Shown here one piece after another: positions 1-64,000 of a stretch of DNA of 64,000 nucleotides. Numbering within the stretch: position 1 is the stretch's first letter; each line of letters begins with the position of its first letter. A program made the position numbers and the translations under genes. The stretch spans positions 4,714-68,713 of the forward strand of contig VXCM01002783.1 in the NCBI GenBank assembly GCA_014773175.1, read 5' to 3'. Source of the DNA: Lucifuga dentata. Its lineage: Eukaryota; Chordata; Actinopteri; Ophidiiformes; Bythitidae. Below the pieces are notes generated by a model, which made no database searches, was not told the DNA's origin, and worked only from the letters and a program-made list of their open reading frames with translations.

Positions 1-175
1 TTGTTAACCCGGGCCTCGACCGATCCGGTATGGAAGTCATAGGAATGATTCGCATCTTTGCTTTGGCATAGGTTTTACGTCGGATGCCCTTCCTGACACA
101 ACCCTCTGCATTTATTCGGGCTTGGGACCGACACAAGGAGGACACTGGCTTGTGCCCTCTTGAGGCTGCATTTAT
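1..175. repeat. Dispersed fish repeat, truncated by the window edge
   Basis: The stretch containing GGATGCCCTTCCTGACACAA, followed by a segment with CATTTATTCGGGCTTGGGAC, resembles a family of short dispersed repeats that recurs in teleost genomes. This is recognition by memory and not a database match. The left boundary lies outside the window and the right boundary is approximate. Confidence 0.5.
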
Positions 176-407
176 TGTTTGATGTATCAATCTGCTGTAA
201 AGCAAGATAAGGTAGACAAATGGTAAGTCAGCACAATGAGCTTTATCTGAATTTTGACAACTTTTAGTTTGAAGGACCTCTCTGTGCACAAGCTTTGGAA
301 TGTTAATGGAATGAAATTTTAAAGCTAAAGATTAAATATAAATGTGTAAATATTCCAGCTCTGTGTGGGTTAACTCGAAATATAATGTCTTGTTTGTTTC
401 TAAACAG

Positions 408-544
408 AAACTGCAGGTGGTTGGACTGATACAGAAGGTGCATTCATTTGGTTAAGCCTGTTTAAAACTTCTTCAGATGTGCTGATACCAACACTGCACT
501 GGAAAATCATGAAGGATACATGTCCAAATGTCCAAGATATCAAG
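408..544 (+). CDS. Exon-like ORF of unknown gene (unassigned)
   Basis: A pyrimidine-rich tract ending in AAACAG is followed by 137 nt that stay open in one frame for 45 codons, and then by a good donor (AAG|GTAAAT) exactly at a codon boundary. The encoded peptide begins TAGGWTDTEGAFIWLSLF and ends TCPNVQDIK. I do not recognise a family. It could be an exon of an upstream gene on the same strand, part of an old mobile element, or a chance ORF. No partner exon is visible in the window. Confidence 0.25.
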
Positions 545-1310
545 GTAAATGAAAAATGTGCATATATAGGTTTACTGTCTATCTCAAAGAAAATTAGATT
601 GTCAGGAGAGGTTCTATCCGTTCTTCAGAATTTGCTTTAAACATCAATTAAAATGGATGCAAGCAAATGGATGCAAAATACAATTTACTCCACATTACCT
701 CAGCGATGAATCTCTGGTGTATGAAAACATCTGAATATAAAGTTGAATGAATGAAGTGATTTCGAATTACTAAAGAAAAAAAGCAACAGCGGAATATTAC
801 AATCAAGTTTTATAAATAGTGCAGTTTTTCCCTCTTTCCACGTTCTTTTCCACTAAAAACTACCTGTTGCTCTCCAAAGCTCAGCTTCACTTCTTTCAGT
901 AAAACTGTAACAAATAATGCAGCTACTTAAAAAAAGAAGTTACATACCTTTTCTGATCTCATTGTTGGAAACGATGAAGGCTCCTTTGCGTCTGAATGTT
1001 TAATGAACAGTACAACGCCCCCTCTTTTCTTCCTATTAGGCTACTTTCTCTCTCTCTGTTAGTTAGTGGGGGGTTGTTTCATCCAGCAGAGCACTAAATC
1101 TCAAATCCCTCCACCCCTTTTTCACATGGCCCTCTGTCTTTCTCTCCCTCTCTCTTTACTCCCAGGAATCGGGGTCAGATATTTGGTGCCGTTCAGTACC
1201 TCTCCTTATTACTGAGCCGATTATAGACATGCCTTCACACCCGCAAACCAGCCAGAAAATCACCAACAAATCTCTCTAATACATCAGTAAAACCAGCAGC
1301 TTCCTCAGCC

Positions 1311-1360
<50 letters not shown>

Positions 1361-1680
1361 GGGCAGAATAACAATGAGCTAACGGGACTCTGTGTGAATA
1401 GCAGCAGGGGGAGAATAATGACCTGAACTTTTTAAACCAAAGACAGAGCAGAGCTCAGGCATATCACTGGCCTACATACAGCCAGCCCATCACACATTCC
1501 TGCTCCCCATTCTCAAAGAGAGGAGGAGAAGGAGGAGGAGGAGAAGGAGGCCCTGCGTGGACACAGGAATTTCATTTAGTGCAACAGAATTCTGAAAGAA
1601 TAAAAATAAATATAAGAAATAAAGCTGTCATGGCACTCTTTGCAGTGTTTGTAGTGCTGGAGTTTAAATTAGCCCAAAAC

Positions 1681-1718
<38 letters not shown>

Positions 1719-2936
1719 TAAATCTGAGGTCATTAGTCATTTTTAATTTTGACAAGATTTAAAAAACCAAAGTTAGTAGAGAGGTCATATTTTATACATT
1801 ATAATACATTATACCAAATACTATACTATATATTACGGGCAGAAGGAAACGAATCAGCAATGCAGGCAACTGCTCCATCTATTGGCTATCATATATAATG
1901 CCATGTACAGTGGTAAATACTTGATAGACTGATGATAAACGTTTCCCACCAATAAGAATTCACAAAATATCCTGAAAGTACTTGTAACCCTTGTTTATTG
2001 AGTTGGATGACCCATTTGTTTACATTTTGATCAAAGGCTATATCAAAAATTGTACCTTAAATACTAATATTTTTCCAGGAAAAGGATCAGGAAAGGGCTT
2101 CATAGATGTGTGTGTGTGTGTGTGTGTATTCCAGTTTGGCAGTGTGGGTCCATGGCCAACATGTGTGAGAGTTTTATTAGTTTTGTTATTCTGAAGCAGA
2201 TGAGAATGAGAAAGAAGAGGAGAGAATAGGATTGTTCACTTTATCTCCTAATGATAACGATGGTGATGATGATGATGATGATGATACAGTATGAGGACAT
2301 TTGAAGAGTTCATTTGCAAAAACAGATATAACTCCATTTTACAAAATTTTAAAAATCATGTGCATTCCTGGTACTATCAATATCTGATGTGGGGTTAAAA
2401 TAAAACTAAATAAATAAGCAGAACACAACATACAATTTGAACGGTATTATTTGTAATGCACAAAAAAAAATCTGACTTTAAAACTTTATACAAATGGAAT
2501 TTATCTGTTTTTGTAAATTAACTCTTCATTTGCTTCAAAATTATAATCCACTTCCTTGATAATTGAGAATAGTGCACTGTTCAGGGACTGCTCTGCAAAA
2601 GTCACCTGTTCACTCTCTCTCAGCAGTATTGTGTATGTCTGGTAACATACATGATAACACACATAAGTCTAATACACCTACTAGGAGCAATATATTCACT
2701 TCAGAGTTGTAGCCTCTAAAATAAAACATGTAAAACAACTGAAATCAAACTTGGCTTCTACATTGTCTACATTTTGCCTGCCTAAAACGTGATATATTTG
2801 AAACGCGTCTTTAAAGTACGGAAGCCTGTTTAAGAAAGCTGACAGGTTGCTATGTATTCCCGTTATCTTGAGGTCACGCGCTGATGTCAAAGCTACAGTT
2901 TTCTGGACCACTGACTGCCCCTTTCATTACCGCCTC
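545..2936. other. Upstream non-coding DNA with simple repeats
   Basis: No gene is supported here. The stretch holds a (TC)n tract at about 1317-1356, a purine-rich GAGGA-type tract near 1517-1551, poly(A) at 1685-1715, a short (TG)n at 2107-2126 and a (GAT)n at 2263-2285. The segment at about 1140-1560 is less AT-rich than its surroundings and could be regulatory, but no specific motif decides this. Confidence 0.6.
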
Positions 2937-2950
2937 GTTTCCTTGGAAAC
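2937..2950. promoter_or_regulatory. RFX X-box-like palindrome upstream of dnah5
   Basis: GTTTCCTTGGAAAC is two perfect inverted 6-bp half-sites (GTTTCC and GGAAAC) separated by TT. It has the layout of the X-box bound by RFX factors, which drive motile-cilium genes together with FOXJ1. It lies 172 bp upstream of the dnah5 start codon, a usual distance for such sites. The half-site GTTTCC differs from the commonest GTTGCC, so binding strength cannot be judged by eye. The transcription start itself was not located. Confidence 0.55.
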
Positions 2951-3121
2951 CAGTAACAACATGAGTGATTTCTGCTGGTAAAATTAGTTTTCTGGAAGAT
3001 CTGGCGAGCCACTTCAACTCTGCGTGGAAACTCTGGCCTAATTAAATGACACACCACTTTCGTATGAAAGAAACTTACACTTGGTGTGCGAGGAAGTTAT
3101 CTGTGAAAGAATTTTACAGCC

Positions 3122-56096
<52,975 letters not shown>

Positions 56097-56231
56097 TCTT
56101 TTCACGTTCTGACAAACTGCAAATGCACTCAGAACAGTATTTATATAGTAAACTGCATAAGCATTCTAAAAGTTCAACCATTACGTTTAAAGATAAACTG
56201 TTTTTGGTATCTGTATGTGTTCATATGTTCT

Positions 56232-56237
56232 AATAAA
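56232..56237 (+). terminator. dnah5: dnah5 polyadenylation signal
   Basis: A canonical AATAAA lies 136 bp after the dnah5 stop codon, giving a short 3' UTR. No competing hexamer was noticed between the stop and this site. Confidence 0.75.
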
Positions 56238-56259
56238 AAGACAATTCTTGATAGGAGTA

Positions 56260-56999
56260 AATATGTCACCAGCCTATTGTTTGGTTTTAACTCCTTTTAT
56301 AATTTCTTCTCCACTGTAATTAAAGTCCTTCCTCTGCTTTCCTTTTCTGCACCAAATCAGAAGCTCCAGTCTCACTAATGTTTGTTTTAGTTTGGGCCTT
56401 GAAAATGGAACTGGTTCTTATTTTGCAGCATCTGCCAGCCAGCCCCCTCTGGTGGTCACACTGAGAACTACAACACTATGAGATGAAAGGGAGCCCCAGA
56501 GTTCAAATAACAGAAACTTCCACTATTAATTTGGCGTTTAATGCATTTTAATAATCACTCAAACCTCCAGTCAGTAAAGCTAAACAGGACATGAACTGTA
56601 TATATGATGGTTTAAAGACAGACTGTGTGTGTGCGTGCATGTATGGGTGTGTGTATGTGTGTGTGTGTGTAAGAACTTGCCCGATTCCAAGTAGGAATTC
56701 CTTGAGAAGTATTTTCTTTGACTTTTCTCAATAGGAGAATGGAAATTCCCAGTGCAAGTTGAACGCAGCATAAGTAGTGACAATGTGTGAGAGACTCGAG
56801 TGAAAGAAGCCAAAATGTGCAGTTTGTGGCTCTGGGTCACTTGGTCCAGGCTGGAGTGGATGTGGTCTGTGGTCTTGCACGTAGGTCGTAAAGCTTTGTC
56901 TGCCTGTTTCCTCAGACTTAATGCACACAGCTTAAGGAGATTGACAGACCTCAGCCCACGGTGACCTATTAAACTATAAGGATGACTCACCCAGACTGT

Positions 57000-57038
<39 letters not shown>

Positions 57039-59412
57039 GCAGGTCGTGAGTTTGTCTGACAAGCTTCCGCCTTCCTTCAGCCTTCATCTAAACGTGTCAC
57101 ATGCCGATCGTGTCTCAGACGAACAGGAATGTCCTGATCAGGAGACATTTTGTAGTGTCACCACACAATAATACACACACACACACACACACATTTTGTA
57201 TTTACTAGTTAGACAAGTCTCATAAAAACATGAACCCTGTCAGTTTATAGATTTACAAAGACAAATAAGCTAAATTATATTCATGTTATTGAAGAATGCA
57301 TTAATAATTAACACTGAATGAGTGAGTGCAGGAGGTCGTGTGTGGATAAGATGAACGGGTTGTTCCCACCATACTAATCTGATGAAATTTAATCAGTGCT
57401 ACTCTGTGTGCGTGTGTGCACGCGAATATTTAAACAAGGTGTGTTTCAGCCTTTTTGTGACTGACTGAAGACTGATCATTGATCATTCTCTGCAGAGTAT
57501 AATTAGAACCGAGTGTGTAGACTTTATTAAAAACCAGAATCTGATCTTGTCACAGGTTTTCTATGTTATGAGAGAAATGCAACAAGTTATCATTTACTAT
57601 CTGTGGCTTCAGAGGGTTAAACCAATGTCCGTCTGTTATCCGGCTGTTACTTGAGGAATTAATCCAGCCTATTAGTCCCCAGCTAAGATGTCGATGAGCT
57701 GTGTGAGGGCTTACAGAAGGTTAGGTCAGTGTTTGTAAGATGTTATAAAGAGGAGGCATGACGATCATGTCAATAAAATATAAGTAAAACAAGAATGATC
57801 AAACACATTCAAACTCAGGCAAAGAAAAGATGGTGGGCAAGTGAGTGAGTTGTCAAAAAGTTACCAAGAAGCGTTGGACTAGAAAAGAGGTGTGGCCATC
57901 CAAGGAAGAAATGGAGGGATGATGAAGATGAGACAGTGAAGGAGGGCAGGAAGAGCTGAGGCCAAACAAAGGAGGAGTAAATCTCTGTCAATCTGAGCAG
58001 TGTATGAGGAGGTCAAACTCATTGCAGCTTCACACTGAGGATACAGGAGCTGTGAGGTAAATACACTCTTTATTCTACCTCAAGCCTGAGGATCAGGCTG
58101 GCTGATAACTTATATTTAAATATAGACATACAGATAAAGTGTGTTAAATATCATCTTATCTTTAAAAATGAGCTCATTTAAGAGCCTTGCTGAGTCCTTT
58201 TGTTCTTTATTAATCATTTTTATATATATAAAATGACAGAATTATTATTGGGACAAAGGTTCCAGTAGTGGAAAACTAGAAGTAAATTTAAGGAGGATAT
58301 TGTTTAGTTTTCATAGAAAATATAAGAAGCCATACAACTGACTTCTTATAATTAATTTAACTGAAGCATACCTTATTGAATGAATTAAAACTTATTTTGC
58401 ATAAGAAAGAGGCTGCAGGATGTAGAGTCCAGTTTGTGAATAAAAAGGTTAATGTAAAACAAAACATATTTTAGCTCACAGTATGACTATTTTCTGACCG
58501 CTGGGTTGGAATTTGGTGGATCAGGATATAATCAAAGACTTTATGCAAAAGCACTAACAAGTGTATGGAGCACTATGTAAACACATGATACAGGTGCTTG
58601 TCATGTAAACAGAAACTTCTTTTCTCTAATCTGAATAAATGTCAAATTCAGAGAAAAGGACATGCCAGGTAATGACCTTCACCCTGATCTAGTAATGAAC
58701 ACTGACGACTATTATCTCTGCATCTTCTTTTTTTTGTTTGCATCATGTTTTTTGTTTGTTTGTTCGGAGGATTATTCAAAAAGTGATAAAACTTGGTGGC
58801 AGGGTGGAGCATGGCCCAGGGAGGAACCAAATACATTTTGGTATTGATCTAAATTCAAGATTTTTTATGATGATTTGGCTGTTTTTATATATTTTGGTCA
58901 ATCTCAATTTATCCCATGATACATTATTGTCCGGATCTCAATAACGATCTGGATCTGGCGGACTAAACTATATGCCTGGACAGAGGGCATATTAATAGAA
59001 TTGCTGTACAATAACCAACTAAAAACATGCAACAACCACTAATGTGTAGCTGAGATGATGCCGAGTCTTAAGCATAGAAACAGCTTGACATATCTTTAAT
59101 AGTTACAGAGAAAGAACCAGAAAAATATTATGCCTATTATAGTTGTTTCTTTTTCTTTTATTATTAGAACAAGACTTTGTCTTGGCAGAGGTTATACGCA
59201 CTAATGATTCCAGTCATTTTAATATTATCTGTCTTCTGTAAAGAAAATTATGTCCTCTTATTTGTCCACAATGGTGATTGAAGATGTTTTTAATCACTAA
59301 CTGCACTTGTCAGTTTTTCATTTGAGACTATTTAACCTACTTAAGTACTCAGTCAGGCCATATGGTGCTGGCATGGTGCCAGAAATTTCTAAAGCAGGAC
59401 TTGTGGATTATC

Positions 59413-59463
<51 letters not shown>

Positions 59464-59905
59464 CACACACACAAAAGCCTGTGGCTGAGGAAGCCCACTT
59501 ATCTCTGACTAAGTTAGCTGGACAACTCTTTATAATTAGGTTAATTGAGTGACCTGTAATAACTGGATGTGTGTGTGTGTGACACGTTTCTGTACTTCGA
59601 CCATCTGTCCCTTCTCTTAAGCTCTGAGAATCTCAGCACGCAGCAGACGGAACACAGGCACAAAGGTTATTTTCCCTTATAGAAAGCCATTTAAAACAAA
59701 AAGGTTTTGCAATTAACAAAAGACGAACCTGTTCCTCTTCCTGTAACTACATAAATGAGTTTTTCCTTAAATATTAAAAAATAATTGAAATGAGGCAGGT
59801 GTATTTGTCATATACAGTAGACAGGCTATTTTTTTTAAATATCTGACCACCATGCTTCATAACTGATAAATTATTGTAATTCATGTATGAACTAGCAGCA
59901 CAAAA

Positions 59906-59939
<34 letters not shown>

Positions 59940-60232
59940 GCATTGGAGCTGTCCGCATGAAGCAACAGGTGGTCATTCGGGTTTAGCTGCCACATCACGT
60001 GTGTGCCATTTGAAAATGTCGACCCAGAATAATGCAGGACATGTTTTGCTGCTGAGATGTTCCTTCCTGTCGCATAGCATAAAGAAAATAACACAGAACC
60101 ATAAACTGCAAACGTTATGGTTTGTAAAACATGGTGTTTAGGGATCATTTAGGGATTCTAATGTAAATCAATCCAGTATAAATCCAAATATGTAAACATT
60201 CTGTATTTCTGTTGTGCAGCAGAATTCTGTTG

Positions 60233-60289
<57 letters not shown>

Positions 60290-60588
60290 GTGTCATGATA
60301 ATCCTAAATTTAAGCTCTAAATTCAACTAATGAGTCAAACTGTGACAGTTTGAGATCCAGAAAACCAAAACAAACACATCCAGAAAACCCTCGTTAACTA
60401 AAGAAGCAGTAAAAACGTGGCCCACACATCACATCCCTGATATGCTGCAGGAGTCTGGCGATGTCGGCAACCAGTCGACAACGGCAACCAGTGGTTTCTC
60501 CACCAAACCATGGATATATTTTTAGATTAAAACTACTAACTGTAATTGTGACAAGGTTGTACTGCAATGTTTGTAGTAAAAAAACAAA

Positions 60589-60624
<36 letters not shown>

Positions 60625-61198
60625 AACAGAAAATCTAATTATCCTGGTGTACCACAATCAGATGCTGAGCAGAATTGACTGACATTTGAGTTTGTGTCAG
60701 AAAACAAAGAATTAAACTGTATAGAATATTTGGGGCAAAACAGGATTTTAGTATATACAGTAAGCCCAGAAAAAAAACATTAAAAATGCAGAAAAAAAGC
60801 ATGTTGATGATCCTCTACACTCTTCAGTGACAGATCACAGACAGATGTCAGATCTAAGATCAGCAGTAATTATCGTGATCTCTCTTGACAGAGTGTTAGA
60901 CTGGTAATCAGGACACACACCAGGACAGAGCCTGGATTACCTGAGAAGGAGACACATTCACAATAAACGTGAAATGTGACAGAACTGGACAGAGATGCTG
61001 CAGAATCCCAACATGTAACCGACTACTGCATTTAAAATGATTAGTTCATGTGATTAGCAGTAAAGACGTCAAAGAAGCACAAACAACACAAATGTCCTTG
61101 TAAAAAGATTGTGGCTGGTTTAAATGTGTTTCTGTGCCAAACTAGTTCTGGTGACTTAACTTCACCAGTGTTTTTTCCACTCTGAATTCCCTCTGCAG
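56260..61198. other. Intergenic DNA and unlocated 5' part of pentraxin gene
   Basis: No coding exon is supported. Content is mostly microsatellite and AT-rich sequence: (GT)n at about 56640-56670 and 56997-57037, (CA)n at 57174-57193, 59416-59472 and 59904-59937, (ATC)n at 60233-60289 and poly(A) at 60591-60622. At about 57960-58055 a purine-rich stretch ends in GAGCTGTGAG|GTAAAT, which could be an untranslated first exon donor, but this is speculative. No signal-peptide exon fitting a neuronal pentraxin was found. Confidence 0.5.
60233..60289. repeat. (ATC)n microsatellite
   Basis: An uninterrupted trinucleotide run of about 19 units lies about 0.9 kb upstream of the first visible pentraxin exon. 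It is not in any ORF of interest. Confidence 0.95.
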
Positions 61199-63934
61199 AA
61201 GAGAAACATATCAACAATCTACTCCAGCTCCTTGAAGGAGCTCCTGCAGAGGAAGATCAGCAATTTGGAACAGCAGCTTCACCACCAAACTGACGCTCTC
61301 AGCAGCCCAGAACACCATGATGATGACAGCAGTCACCATGACAATGACGACCACCAAAACAACGACAATCACCACGGTGACAGACACACAGGTGGCCACA
61401 AGGATGACCACAGTGATGAACATGATGATGGCCACAGTGACAGGAACCACACCGACCATCACAATGATGGACATGACCACCATGATGAAGACAGTGACCA
61501 TGACAACCACCATGATGCAGACAGTGACCATGACAACCACCATGATGACCACCACAGTGAAGCAAACAATCACGGTTATGGTGCACACATGGGGTACCGA
61601 GCACCAGGATCCCATACGGGGTTCCACTCAAATAAACTGGAAATGATGCTTAATCAGCTGCATCACACAGGTACACCGTCATATTATTTAAAGCTCTCAA
61701 TGAGTGACGTCAATGTTAAAGAAGTCAACTGTTAGAAATGCTTTTTCATCTTTTGGATGAGCAGTTTCTTTCTGTCACTATCTTCTAGATCTCTTCAAAA
61801 CAGGGATGATGGTTTTGTTCTTCGTCAACAGATTCCAGCAGGAAGAAACCCAAAAGTCCAGATGCCTTCCAGATCAGCTTCCCAATGAGAACCAACTACG
61901 TGTATAGTCGAATGAAGAGGACCCTGCTTCATGAGATCTTCGCTCTGAGCTTGTGTTTGTGGATCAAGGCGGGCACAGGGCCTGGACTGGGAACACCCTT
62001 TTCTTACTCTGCACCTGGACAGGCTAATGAACTGGTGCTAATTGAGTGGGGGAACAATCCTATAGAGCTGCTGGTTGATGACCAGGTGGGTTACAGTGGA
62101 AACTTTTTATTCTTCAGATAAACTACAACACTTTGTTTCCACCTGCTGGCTGAGCTGCTTCTAAGCAACAAAAGTGTCACATCAGGGATGAATTTACAGG
62201 AGACAAAGTAGCTGCTATGTACTGTATGCTGCTATATATAGAATGCTGCTATATATGCTGCTATATATAGAATGCTGCTATATATGCTGCCATATATATT
62301 GTTATATATAGAATGCTGCTATATATGCTGCTATATATAGAATGCTGCTATATATGCTGCCATATATATTGTTATATATAGAATGCTGCTATATATGCTG
62401 CTATATACAGTGTGCCGCTATATATGCTACTATATACAGTATGATGCTATATATGCTGCTATATACAGTATGATGCTATATATGCTACTATATACAGTAT
62501 GATGCTATATATGCTGCTATATACAGAATGCTGCTATATATGCTGTTATATACAGTATGATGCTACATATGCTGCTATATAAAGTATGATGCTACATATG
62601 CTGCTATATACAGTATGTTGCTATATACAGTATGCTGCTATATATGCTGTTATATACAGTATGCTGCTATATATGCTGTTATATACAGTATGATGCTACA
62701 TATGCTGCTATATACAGTATGCTGCTATATATGCTGTTATATACAGTATGATGCTACATATGCTGCTATATACAGTATGATGCTATATATGCTGCTATAT
62801 AGAGTATGCTGCTATATACAGTATGATGCTACATATGCTGCTATATACAGTATGCTGTTATATATGCTGCTATATACAGTATGATGCTACATATGCTGCT
62901 ATATAGCTCAGTACAGAGCTGCTCTACTGGTATAGGAGTTATCACAGCTGCCTGTTGAGATCTCTTTTGACATGTCCTTGAGCAAAGCACAAATGCTGCT
63001 TTGATGGCCTCACCTCTAAAATAGCCATCAGCCAATTATAACTTGATTTTTTGGGTAGGACTTGTATGTACTGATCCCTGACACATCTGAGTAAAAACCT
63101 GGCTGCTGTCTCTTGCCTTATAGCAAAGCATTGAAACATATTATTCAGAAACATGTTTACATTATTGGCTTTCCATCTTTACCGTCTGCAGGCCGTGACG
63201 CTGCCACTGTCTTTGAGTGACGGGAAGTGGCACCATGTGTGTGTGACGTGGTCAATGCGGGATGGTCAGTGGGCCGCCTTCCAGGATGGGGTGCAGAGGG
63301 GGTCCAGGATGAACCTGTCCGCCTGGCATCCCATCAAACCTGGGGGGGTCTTCATCCTGGGACAGGAGCAGGTAAAGAAGGAGGGACCAAGTTCATTTCC
63401 ATTCTTCATATTTTACCAACAACCAACATCTCACATACATACCTATGAGACCATTGATTCTATCTTATATTATTCTTGTCAGGAATATTGAGTTTTGGTC
63501 AACCTTTCTCATGTGTCTGTTTTGCTCATGAATCAAATAATATTAATACTTTATATAAAGTGCAAATGACAAGACAGACTACAATATTAAAAGGATACAC
63601 ACAAAAATATAATTGTAAAAAGGTAAAACTGCAAAATTATAAGAAAGATTATGAGTTAATGGGGTTAATAAGTAAATACAGAAAAAAATGCTAAAATAAT
63701 ACGAGTTTTATTTTGACTTCACAGGACATCCTTGGGGGCCGTTTCGATGTGACTCAGTCGTTTGTGGGGGAGATCTCAGACCTGCACATGTGGTCACACG
63801 TCCTGAGCCATGCCGACATCTACAGCATGGCTTCCTGTGGCAGCCACCTCACTGGTGACGTCATATCCTGGTCCGAGAGTGAGGTGGAGCTTCATGGAGG
63901 TGTTACTAAATTCCCCTTTGACCCCTGCCACTGA
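61199..63934 (+). CDS. Neuronal pentraxin-like protein, 3' four exons (5' incomplete)
   Basis: Exons: 61199-61670 (157 codons plus 1 nt), 61832-62085, 63192-63371 and 63725-63934 with stop TGA at 63932. Phases agree throughout. The first exon starts KRNISTIYSSSLKELLQRKI, a coiled-coil helix like that of NPTX1/2 before the lectin domain. It then has a His/Asp-rich insert. The other three form the pentraxin domain: FQISFPMRTNYVYSRMK, CLWIKAGTGPGLGTPFSY, GQANELVLIEWGNNPIELLV, WHHVCVTW and GQEQ-DILGGRFDVTQSFVGE, whose acidic residues belong to the calcium site. Neuronal pentraxins are secreted proteins that cluster glutamate receptors at synapses. The exon with signal peptide was not found, and an in-frame stop at 61157-61159 shows that 61199 is a splice acceptor. 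The paralogue (NPTX1, NPTX2 or receptor type) is not assigned. Confidence 0.88.
61299..61590 (+). repeat. His/Asp-rich low-complexity coding block
   Basis: Imperfect repeats of CACCATGATGAC and CAGTGACCATGACAAC type encode runs such as HHDDDSSHHDNDDH and DSDHDNHHDADSDHDNHHDD. I count about 28 His and 27 Asp in about 95 residues. Other frames and the antisense strand are also open because of the repeat, but only this frame joins the coiled coil to the pentraxin domain. Confidence 0.9.
62215..62910. repeat. Minisatellite in the pentraxin intron
   Basis: About 0.7 kb of variants of GCTGCTATATATG and GCTATATACAGTATGATGCT alternates in tandem between pentraxin exons 61832-62085 and 63192-63371. 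Units differ by substitutions and there are no unique spacers. It gives spurious Tyr/Cys-rich ORFs. Confidence 0.95.
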
Positions 63935-64000
63935 CAGGCTGCAGCAATAATGAAGGAGAAAATACTAAGAAGGTTTATCATCAAACAGAAATGATAGAAT

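Noticed and set aside
1991..2194. 67-codon ORF with a VCVCVCV run
   Set aside because: It is the translation of a (TG)n microsatellite and flanking AT-rich DNA.
2696..2911. Minus-strand 71-codon ORF next to the X-box, suggesting a divergent gene
   Set aside because: No homology, no continuation exon and no promoter or splice signal specific to it.
61211..61627. 138-codon antisense ORF rich in Val, Met and Ile, and other open frames over the same block
   Set aside because: All frames are open because of the CACCATGATGAC-type repeat. Only the plus frame joins a splice acceptor, a coiled coil and the pentraxin domain in phase.
62215..62910. Periodic array resembling a CRISPR locus
   Set aside because: Units are contiguous and vary among themselves, there are no unique spacers of constant size, and the DNA is a vertebrate intron.

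Overview
The window is vertebrate nuclear DNA, almost certainly from a ray-finned (teleost) fish. It holds short coding exons with GT-AG introns, many CA/GT, CT and ATC microsatellites, and fish-type mobile DNA: a Tc1-like transposase remnant, LINE 3' ends, a tRNA-headed SINE and TIR elements. Two genes are recognisable, both on the + strand. I see no prokaryotic or viral gene system and no previously undescribed multi-gene system. The unusual material is protein-level oddities in these two genes and structured DNA in their introns.

Layout. 1-3121 is upstream DNA with a fish repeat at the left edge, one unassigned exon-like ORF (408-544) and an RFX X-box-like palindrome 172 bp before the dynein start codon. 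3122-56096 is a complete axonemal outer-arm dynein heavy chain gene that I assign to dnah5. I could place 87 coding exons. All splice phases agree, and the joined length is 13,902 nt (4,633 residues) after discounting one assembly duplication. Domain order is N-terminal tail, linker, AAA1-AAA4, coiled-coil stalk with microtubule-binding tip, AAA5, AAA6 and C-terminal domain. A polyadenylation signal lies at 56232. 56240-61198 is gene-poor and microsatellite-rich. 61199-63934 is the 3' part (four exons) of a neuronal-pentraxin-like gene whose first exon I could not find.

Function. The dynein heavy chain is the ATP-driven motor of motile cilia and sperm flagella, and the X-box fits control by the RFX/FOXJ1 ciliary programme. 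The pentraxin is a secreted lectin-fold protein of the synapse-organising family. Nothing in the sequence links the two genes functionally.

Most notable points: (1) the pentraxin linker exon carries a block of about 95 residues that is mostly His and Asp, with Asn and Ser; (2) the AAA4 P-loop of the dynein has Ser in place of the usual Gly before the Lys; (3) five of the eight single-N positions separate exact 64-67 bp direct duplicates, so they are unmerged contig overlaps, and one of them breaks a dynein exon; (4) two introns use GC donors; (5) introns carry two long perfect hairpins, a diverged 0.7 kb duplication with a dated retro-insertion, and two copies of a TA-flanked MITE.
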